From: Lutjanus erythropterus
Taxonomy: Eukaryota; Chordata; Actinopteri; Lutjaniformes; Lutjanidae
Direction: 5' to 3'
Length of the DNA stretch: 64,000 bases
Assembly: GCA_020091685.1 (NCBI GenBank)
Contig: CM034595.1
Location: 10,151,775 to 10,215,774 of the forward strand
The stretch's first letter is position 1. Every line of letters starts with the position of its first letter. The notes beneath the pieces are model-generated. The model was not told the origin of the DNA. It did no database searches and worked only from the letters and a program-made list of their open reading frames with translations. This document shows positions 61,601 through 64,000 of the stretch, in pieces. Both the position numbers and the translations under genes were made by a program.

Positions 61601-61654
61601 CAGCACCTGAGGAAGCTAGTCAACCGACGACAAGCCAAACAGCAGAGCGAGTGA
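29196..61654 (+). CDS. Membrane-anchored alpha/beta-hydrolase-fold protein, predicted pseudoenzyme (11 coding exons)
   Basis: Eleven exons (29196-29255, 30456-30618, 30765-30836, 30983-31059, 31695-31795, 33867-33983, 37026-37100, 56925-57063, 61118-61200, 61282-61378, 61487-61654) join at GT-AG sites with matching phases into 1152 bases: 383 residues plus TGA. Residues 48-62 are a hydrophobic anchor after MRRR and K47, and the C-terminal side has three N-glycosylation sequons (N142, N259, N289), suggesting type II topology with a luminal or extracellular domain. The fold is recognised by LLLCKGHGKPAVILDAPTG (88-106), VCTYDRMGLGFS (125-136), DLHRLVQAAG (162-171), FILVGSELGAL (176-186), LVLIDPIPED (202-211) and VSVITGD (310-316). 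In related hydrolases the elbow is VGHSxGG. Here E182 takes the Ser position and R355, seven residues before P362, takes the usual His position, so ordinary Ser-hydrolase chemistry is unlikely. The first in-frame ATG is used, with A at -3. Family is confident; I do not know an experimentally assigned function or a settled name. An in-frame coding sequence this long argues against a pseudogene. Confidence 0.93.
30040..30115 (+). mobile_element. Retroelement tail in intron 1 (TGCTATATAAATAAAGTTT)
   Basis: GTGCTATATAAATAAAGTTT is a common fish LINE/SINE tail motif. It lies in intron 1 of the hydrolase-fold gene, on the same strand. Confidence 0.45.
30456..30618 (+). CDS. Hydrolase-fold gene, exon 2 (signal anchor)
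   Basis: Acceptor ACTAG, donor GTTCGC. Encodes residues 21 to the first base of codon 75. It contains the membrane segment CLLLIIIIPPFLNY (residues 48-61) flanked by K47 and R66. No cleavable signal-peptide motif is obvious, so a retained anchor is inferred. Confidence 0.9.
30765..30836 (+). CDS. Hydrolase-fold gene, exon 3 (first strands of the fold)
   Basis: Acceptor ATCCAG, donor GTAGGC. Encodes GGQIVDVGLGQKMLLLCKGH and the start of the loop before the first core strand, matching the VDVGG..LHL.C.G.G pattern of bacterial-type alpha/beta hydrolases. Confidence 0.9.
30983..31059 (+). CDS. Hydrolase-fold gene, exon 4 (oxyanion-loop region)
   Basis: Acceptor TTTAG, donor GTGGGG. Encodes VILDAPTGMSSDVWLHVQ and the following helix. 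The family usually has LEAGxGxSSxxW here, so A-G is replaced by A-P-T-G. Confidence 0.9.
31695..31795 (+). CDS. Hydrolase-fold gene, exon 5 (YDRMGLGFS motif)
   Basis: Acceptor CTCAG, donor GTTAGT. Encodes VCTYDRMGLGFSKRL, corresponding to the family's VCAYDRAGxGWS motif, and the first N-glycosylation sequon (N142-E-S). Confidence 0.93.
32061..32093 (+). repeat. GTAGT/GTAGTGT microsatellite
   Basis: About six AGTGT units in intron 5. Confidence 0.9.
32360..32520. repeat. Fragment of the percomorph-type interspersed repeat
   Basis: TTAGCACATGTTTGCATGCTA and GCAAGCATGTTAGCATGCTA are the start motifs of the family seen at 22665-23560. Confidence 0.5.
32560..32820 (+). mobile_element. hAT-like MITE, 3' part
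   Basis: AACCCAAAGATATTAATTTTA, GAGAAAAAGCAGCAAATCTC and TTAATTTTCTGTTGAGCAAC match the right half of the family at 10756-11090. It sits in intron 5. Confidence 0.65.
33867..33983 (+). CDS. Hydrolase-fold gene, exon 6 (nucleophile elbow, Ser replaced by Glu)
   Basis: Acceptor TTTCAG, strong donor GTAAGT. Encodes MVDDLHRLVQAAGIAK and then FILVGSELGALNSRFYS. The turn reads gtg ggc tcg gag ctc ggc, so the elbow is G-S-E-L-G. The catalytic Ser position of GxSxG is Glu182; Ser181 is one residue early. Confidence 0.95.
34000..34180. repeat. Dispersed repeat (GGAGAGCTCCACCATTTTTAC)
   Basis: TTAAAGGAGAGCTCCACC and GGTCAGTTTACAGGTCTTG are motifs of a common fish repeat; a GATGCACCGATCAACTGGCC segment follows. 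In intron 6. Confidence 0.45.
35530..36075. mobile_element. Retroelement-derived fragment in intron 6
   Basis: TATCTTATTCAACAGGGACAG, ACACATTAATAAACTT and GCAGGGTTAGAGTTCCATTC are recognisable parts of a dispersed fish element. No coding frame remains. Confidence 0.45.
36419..36446 (+). repeat. Short GT microsatellite
   Basis: About 14 GT-type units in intron 6. Confidence 0.85.
37026..37100 (+). CDS. Hydrolase-fold gene, exon 7 (strand after the elbow)
   Basis: Acceptor CTCAG, donor GTGAGT. Encodes QVSDLVLIDPIPEDVFEE, the V.gLVLVD strand of the family, then the start of the cap region. A MITE with an internal tandem array begins about 77 bases downstream of the donor. Confidence 0.93.
37177..38283. 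mobile_element. MITE with internal GGTTCTA...AGAACC tandem array
   Basis: The left end ACACTCAGAGAAATAAGGG and the reverse complement of the right end (ACACTCTTAGAAATAAGGG) are inverted partners. Between them, units of about 56-62 bases repeat roughly fifteen times, each with AGAACCTTTTTxTATTCCAA, GGGTTTTATCTAGAACxxA and GGGGGTTCTACCA. Near the first splice donor of intron 7. No transposase frame. Confidence 0.8.
38284..38545 (+). repeat. Purine-rich (GA) tract
   Basis: About 260 bases almost free of pyrimidines on this strand, with a G10 run at 38339-38348. The long minus-strand frames here are low-complexity translations of this tract. Confidence 0.8.
38560..38860. promoter_or_regulatory. 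Candidate regulatory element in intron 7 (GATA and NKX-type motifs)
   Basis: Repeat-free stretch with AGATAA (minus strand, 38612-38607), TCAAGTGG (38786-38793), CTCATTAGCATGATTAATTGG and TTATGCATTAATTATC. The motifs are directly visible; enhancer activity and conservation are inferred. Confidence 0.25.
40030..40178 (-). mobile_element. tRNA-derived SINE-like element
   Basis: On the minus strand TAGCTCAGTTGGTAGAG (40169-40153) is a tRNA A box and GGTTCAACACCC (40107-40096) a B box. The distance between them exceeds that in a true tRNA and no cloverleaf forms, so this is a tRNA-derived repeat and not a functional tRNA gene. It lies in intron 7, opposite the gene. Confidence 0.7.
40690..40965. 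repeat. Dispersed repeat (TTGAATTAGGTTACTGACTAC family), copy 2
   Basis: Starts GGGGAGTAATAGATTACTTG and ends near CAAGATTTTATTTATATAGC. The right part matches 20400-20545 and the left part is longer than in that copy. Confidence 0.6.
44555..44880 (-). mobile_element. hAT-like MITE, reverse orientation
   Basis: ACTATTTTGATAATCAATTAATC, TTGGACAAAACAAGTCATTTG and TCAATAGATTATTTGAGCAAC are reverse complements of the family at 10756-11090. Confidence 0.7.
46200..46380 (+). repeat. Dispersed repeat, copy 2 (TTTATGTTCCAAAATGCAA family)
   Basis: Matches 2317-2560 at TATGTTCCAAAATGCAAGTG, TCAGAACATGGTGGTT and CCAGCTGTATTT. Confidence 0.6.
46639..46681 (+). repeat. AC/GT microsatellite
   Basis: About 21 AC units in intron 7. 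Confidence 0.95.
46957..47053 (+). repeat. TCTTC pentanucleotide microsatellite
   Basis: Nearly perfect 5-base repeat of about 19 units; the plus strand is pure pyrimidine. Confidence 0.97.
47700..53290. other. Middle of intron 7 without recognised genes
   Basis: No exon with matching phase and splice sites was seen. 47700-47960 and 52080-52330 are repeat-free and of balanced composition. Otherwise ordinary AT-rich DNA. Confidence 0.4.
52160..52180 (+). repeat. GGA-rich run
   Basis: A short GAGGAGGAGGAGG tract. Confidence 0.7.
53400..54720 (+). mobile_element. Percomorph-type interspersed repeat, split by MITE B
   Basis: Left part: GGCAGTTTAGCATATTGCCATG. Right part after the MITE: TATCAGGGGATCACCAAAGTC, CAATCCATTCAGTGGAAGTTG and GAGATGTTTCAGACCAGACC. 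These are the two halves of the family at 22665-23560. Confidence 0.65.
54024..54564. mobile_element. MITE family B (TTAA-bounded), copy 3, nested
   Basis: Starts ATTAAAGGTCTGTTGTGTAAG and ends CCTACACACTGGTCTTTCAAA; interior GGCAGAAATGGAATATGATAG and GAGTTGTTTATATCTACAG match copy 1. It interrupts an older repeat. Confidence 0.75.
54835..54975 (-). mobile_element. hAT-like MITE fragment
   Basis: TTGTACTAAACAAGCAATTTGAAG and GATTATTCAATTAATTGGTA are reverse complements of parts of the family at 10756-11090. Confidence 0.55.
55110..55275. promoter_or_regulatory. GC-rich block with four spaced CCAAT boxes in intron 7
   Basis: CpG-rich DNA (GGCTGCGCGGCGCGGCATT) in an AT-rich intron. ATTGG occurs at 55174, 55204 and 55259 and CCAAT at 55229, so successive motifs lie 30, 25 and 30 bases apart. 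This is the arrangement expected of NF-Y-bound promoters or enhancers. A role is inferred only. Confidence 0.4.
56095..56235 (-). repeat. AAGTC/GACTTGGG tandem units
   Basis: Imperfect repeats of the form CCCAAGTCAA, CCCAAATCAAGAC, seen as TTGACTTGGG on the minus strand. Related to the right edge of the minisatellite at 24700-25727. Confidence 0.6.
56925..57063 (+). CDS. Hydrolase-fold gene, exon 8 (cap region)
   Basis: Acceptor TCCAG, donor GTCAGA. Completes codon W222 and encodes the helical cap (residues 222-268), including RMLIILGAIEPTIKGENVSE with the sequon N259-V-S. The phase fits exon 7 across a 19824-base intron, and no better partner exon was seen in between. Confidence 0.92.
58426..58460 (+). 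repeat. CA microsatellite
   Basis: An imperfect ACAC run with CATA interruptions, about 15 units, in intron 8. Confidence 0.85.
59034..59165 (-). mobile_element. MITE family B half copy beside a minisatellite
   Basis: GATGTGTGTTTAGGATTTAAT, ATCTGGTGGTGAG and AGCCAGTGTTTGTCTGTTC are the reverse complement of the right half of family B. The left half was not found beyond the minisatellite that follows. Confidence 0.6.
59171..60163 (+). repeat. Minisatellite of about 31-base GTGATTGGCTGTTGTAAAATC units
   Basis: Seventeen imperfect units: sixteen before and one after the insertion at 59663-60129. Each has the core TGTTGTGATTGGCTGTTGTA, whose reverse complement contains CAGCCAATCAC. Nine of the seventeen keep the exact ATTGG pentamer. 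Confidence 0.9.
59663..60129. mobile_element. Non-autonomous hAT-like insertion inside the minisatellite
   Basis: Begins TAGAGTTGGGCGATTGGACG and ends with ATCGCCCAACTCTA (14-base perfect inverted ends) plus CAA. It is flanked on both sides by CAACATGT (59655-59662 and 60130-60137), the 8-base duplication typical of hAT elements. Interior has CGATGGG/CCATCG subterminal repeats and no transposase. Confidence 0.85.
60555..60900 (+). mobile_element. hAT-like fragment (CAGGGCTGTGCAATATGG)
   Basis: GCAGGGCTGTGCAATATGG, ATCATATTACGATTATTTTGAC and ATATTGCGATATGG form the start of a common fish element; its far end is unclear. Confidence 0.5.
61118..61200 (+). CDS. Hydrolase-fold gene, exon 9 (cap region)
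   Basis: Acceptor TTATAG, donor GTAAGG. Encodes KYLLSNPAHQSSAVDEHYF and LNESAAQV, with the third sequon N289-E-S. Confidence 0.9.
61282..61378 (+). CDS. Hydrolase-fold gene, exon 10 (strand carrying the acid residue)
   Basis: Acceptor TAAAG, donor GTGAGA; the preceding intron is only 81 bases. Encodes SVSVITGDSFDQEIPEHL, the strand and loop that normally follow the catalytic acid. D316 or D319 are the candidates for a retained acid. Confidence 0.9.
61487..61654 (+). CDS. Hydrolase-fold gene, exon 11 and stop (His position replaced by Arg)
   Basis: Acceptor CACCAG, ends in TGA at 61652-61654. Encodes KKFLEESYPSANHIHIKGAD followed by RQMIYKKPSAISQ. In relatives the catalytic His sits seven residues before the Pro of the ..xxP motif; here that position is R355 (codon cgg). 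The tail HLRKLVNRRQAKQQSE is basic. Confidence 0.94.
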   Translation: MVAKLQKKFLEESYPSANHIHIKGADRQMIYKKPSAISQHLRKLVNRRQAKQQSE

Positions 61655-61745
61655 CCCATGGCCAACATGTAACAATACCCCAGACATGGACAGAGTAACC
61701 GCTGAATATGTTTTAAATATTCAATAAAATATTCAAGTTATCTTT
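61655..61745 (+). promoter_or_regulatory. 3' UTR and poly(A) signal of the hydrolase-fold gene
   Basis: AATAAA lies at 61723-61728, about 70 bases after the stop codon, and a second overlapping AATAAAAT context follows directly. Cleavage would be expected about 15-25 bases later, giving a very short 3' UTR. Confidence 0.7.
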
Positions 61746-62599
61746 TCACCTTCCCCTGCAGCAATCCGTGGAGATTGTCTACGTGTGTGGTAAGGTTCAT
61801 CAAGAAGTCAATTTTTGAACATATTTTTTGCACAGCTCTGCTTCCCTGGAAGCTTTTTAATTGAAAATAACTGGAGGGTATTCAGTGTGATGAAATATTT
61901 GCTGTCTTAGATTCAGAAAATCTTATCTTTTCAAGTTGTTATTTCAGTCTCTCTACCTGATTGGCCAGTGCCAAAAATTAATACATTACTCCTTATCAAT
62001 GTAAAGGCCACACACGTCATTGCTCAACCTGATACTTTTTATCTCCTTCAGTTCTGTCTTAATATTCTGCCATGTTATAGCCACAGGGAAAGGTACACTG
62101 GGTCTCTCTGTCTCTGGTGCATCTGCTTCAGTCATTTGTTACTTGCATATAATTGAGTTACATCACAATCAGACATAGACCTCTATTTTTGGACTTTGGT
62201 TGATTTGATTTCTTTCATATTTTGCAAAGAGATAAGTCTGGCCTGCAAAGCTAATTTGCCATTTTTGTGAATACACCGTCATGTTTTCTTTGGATCTATT
62301 TTTAACTATGTTCTGCTTATTTGTGTGGCAAATGGGAAACTCTTTGATGGGTATAGAGCATGGGTCTTCGTGTCTTTTGTTTTCAAAACTTAAAATATGT
62401 CTGAAAGTAAAGAAAAGAAAAAACAAAAAAAAAAAAGACAAAAATGTGAGCTAGTTGACCTATTAAATCACTGTGTGGCACCTATCCAACAGCTAACTAG
62501 ACCTGAAAACATTCAATGTTATATGTGTAGTAGGGGGTCCCTGCTCCGTCCATGACCTGACAAAACATTGTCCTGTGAAAGAAAGACCAGACAGCATTG
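61746..62599. other. Gap between the two convergent genes
   Basis: This stretch lies between the poly(A) signal of the + strand gene and the probable end of the zfpm2 transcript. No exon, repeat family or motif was recognised in it apart from an A-rich run at 62411-62445. Confidence 0.5.
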
Positions 62600-63681
62600 G
62601 TTTATCCTGAGGATTTAAGTTTAATTATGACACCACATCAAAATAAAAATTTCCAACAGATCTGGAATTTAATTCCATCCATATACATGCATAGCAACAA
62701 CGTTTTAAGAAACATTTTCTCCCATAATCAGGACATTGGAATGATCATTTTACATCAGTATCCCCACTGACCTCCCACCCATCTTGTTCATCAGCAATAA
62801 ACGTAATTCTTGTACAACTTCTTTTTTTTTCCCGATGGGGTTACAAATAATTATATGCACAGTCCCCATTTCATAATACTGCTTTCAGTAATGTTCCCTA
62901 ATTTACAAAGTATTGCATTGAGAGCAAATTTCAAAAAGGGAGACCAAAGTGTATCATCAAACAGAAATACGAGTACTATACAAGAATGCTGCCATCCTCA
63001 TGAAAACATCCACATCTGAGTTGAAGAAAAGAGACAGGGACAAACAGCCACATATGTATGCAAAGCCATGTGTATATACCAAAATGTGAGATGCAGGGTT
63101 GTGCCTGGTTATCACCCCCAAATGGTGATTTTTAAGGCAAACAAGTCATTAGTAGCAATCTGCAAGTGACATTTTGGGCATATACAGAAACTGGTACAGC
63201 AAATAAGAATACACAAGTGCCTCAGTAGCTATTTTTGTGTCTAAAATGCATCTCATTTTTGTATTGTCTATTGTTTCATTGAGCCTACATTACAGTGTAA
63301 ACAATATGTGTGCTACACAAGAATGACTATACAATAACATTACAAACAACTCTGATATAAATTTCATTTTGAATTTAAATTAAGATCACTACTCCTATTA
63401 ATACTGATTGTAAAATAAATTAATGTGAAAGTGGCACCAATATTATTCTTGATTCCTTTTTCTTTTCTTTTTCTTTTTTAACCAATGGTTTTGCATTTTT
63501 AAGTCTTAAAACGATGAAAGAAGAAGCTTCTCTTGATTGTCCACAAGCAGCGTTTAGCACTGCGTGATGCACTATTCCAGACACAACAGTGTACCAAAAC
63601 AAAGGAGAAAAAAGGGGTAAAAGTTTTTTGGGGGGAAAAGGTGTGGGAGGGAGAAGAAGAACGTGTCTTATTCTTCTCAAC
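62600..63681 (-). other. zfpm2: Probable 3' UTR of zfpm2
   Basis: This non-coding stretch directly follows the zfpm2 stop. No minus-strand AATAAA was found between 62000 and 63680, but the variant ATTAAA occurs at 62625-62620 and 62673-62668, so the UTR may end near 62600. The extent is inferred. Confidence 0.35.
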
Positions 63682-64000
63682 TTATTTTACATGCTCTGCA
63701 GCATGTGATGAACAGTAAAACTTCTTATGGGTTATAAAGTTTGACAGGTTGTTGAACTGGATGTCACAGAGGCGGCAGTACTTGCCACTTCCAGAGCCGT
63801 TCACGCCTTTGTTGGCTGTGGGAGCCGCCTCCTCGGTCGGAGACTTGGACGAAGGCGACATGTTCTCATTGGAGTCGGCCTGGTTCTCAGTGGCCCACGT
63901 AGGTGAGGGATTGGAAGGTTGGCCGTCTGGCTGGGGCTGGTTCTCCTGCTGCGGTGGAGCTGTGCCTGAACGCTCCTCGGCCTTGTGCCCCCCGTTGACG
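63682..64000 (-). CDS. zfpm2: FOG-2 (zfpm2) C-terminal coding part, incomplete at the window edge
   Basis: On the minus strand an open frame runs from the window edge (first complete codon at 63999) to TAA at 63684-63682, giving 105 residues. It begins with a low-complexity Pro/Gln/Glu/Ser-rich stretch and ends with a zinc finger: C-R-L-C, then H-K-K-F-Y-C, followed by SSHAAEHVK and stop. This C2HC finger and exact-looking tail are the end of FOG-2, a multi-zinc-finger nuclear cofactor of GATA4/5/6 in heart and gonad development. The FOG-1 paralogue has a different tail. The rest of the gene lies beyond 64000. Teleosts may carry two copies (a and b), and I cannot tell which this is. Confidence 0.93.
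   Translation of the reverse strand, partial: VNGGHKAEERSGTAPPQQENQPQPDGQPSNPSPTWATENQADSNENMSPSSKSPTEEAAPTANKGVNGSGSGKYCRLCDIQFNNLSNFITHKKFYCSSHAAEHVK

Overview
This is a eukaryotic, vertebrate-type window, most likely from a ray-finned (teleost, probably percomorph) fish. The reasons are the GT-AG introns of very unequal size, the low coding density, the AT-rich intergenic DNA, the long GT/AC and TTCTC microsatellites, and many short inverted-repeat transposons of kinds I recognise from percomorph genomes. There is no operon structure, and almost all long open frames are chance frames or lie inside repeats.

Two protein-coding genes can be supported. (1) On the + strand, eleven exons between 29196 and 61654 join without a frame break into a 383-residue protein. 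It has an N-terminal signal anchor followed by an alpha/beta-hydrolase domain. The nucleophile elbow reads G-S-E-L-G, with Glu where the catalytic Ser should be, and the usual catalytic His position is Arg. It is therefore predicted to be a membrane-tethered pseudohydrolase. (2) On the - strand, 63999 to 63682 encodes the last 105 residues of the GATA cofactor FOG-2 (zfpm2), including its final C2HC zinc finger. The two genes converge tail to tail with about 2 kb between their stop codons.

Layout: 1-29.0 kb has no recognisable gene and is a patchwork of MITEs, hAT-like fragments, LINE tails and unique stretches that could be conserved non-coding DNA. At 29.0-34.0 kb lie the promoter and exons 1-6 of the hydrolase gene. 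Exon 7 is at 37.0 kb. Intron 7 is 19.8 kb long (37.1-56.9 kb) and holds an expanded MITE, a tRNA-derived SINE, microsatellites, nested repeats and a GC-rich block with four evenly spaced CCAAT boxes. Exon 8 is at 56.9 kb, and intron 8 contains a minisatellite whose unit is close to a perfect NF-Y (CCAAT) site, split by a hAT-like insertion. Exons 9-11 and the poly(A) signal lie at 61.1-61.75 kb, followed by the probable zfpm2 3' UTR and its last coding exon.

The observations I would follow up first are the loss of catalytic residues in the hydrolase-fold protein, the CCAAT-box arrays in introns 7 and 8, and the repeated occurrence of minisatellites inside or next to short inverted-repeat transposons. 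All assignments come from reading the sequence and from remembered family features; nothing was searched or aligned by computer.
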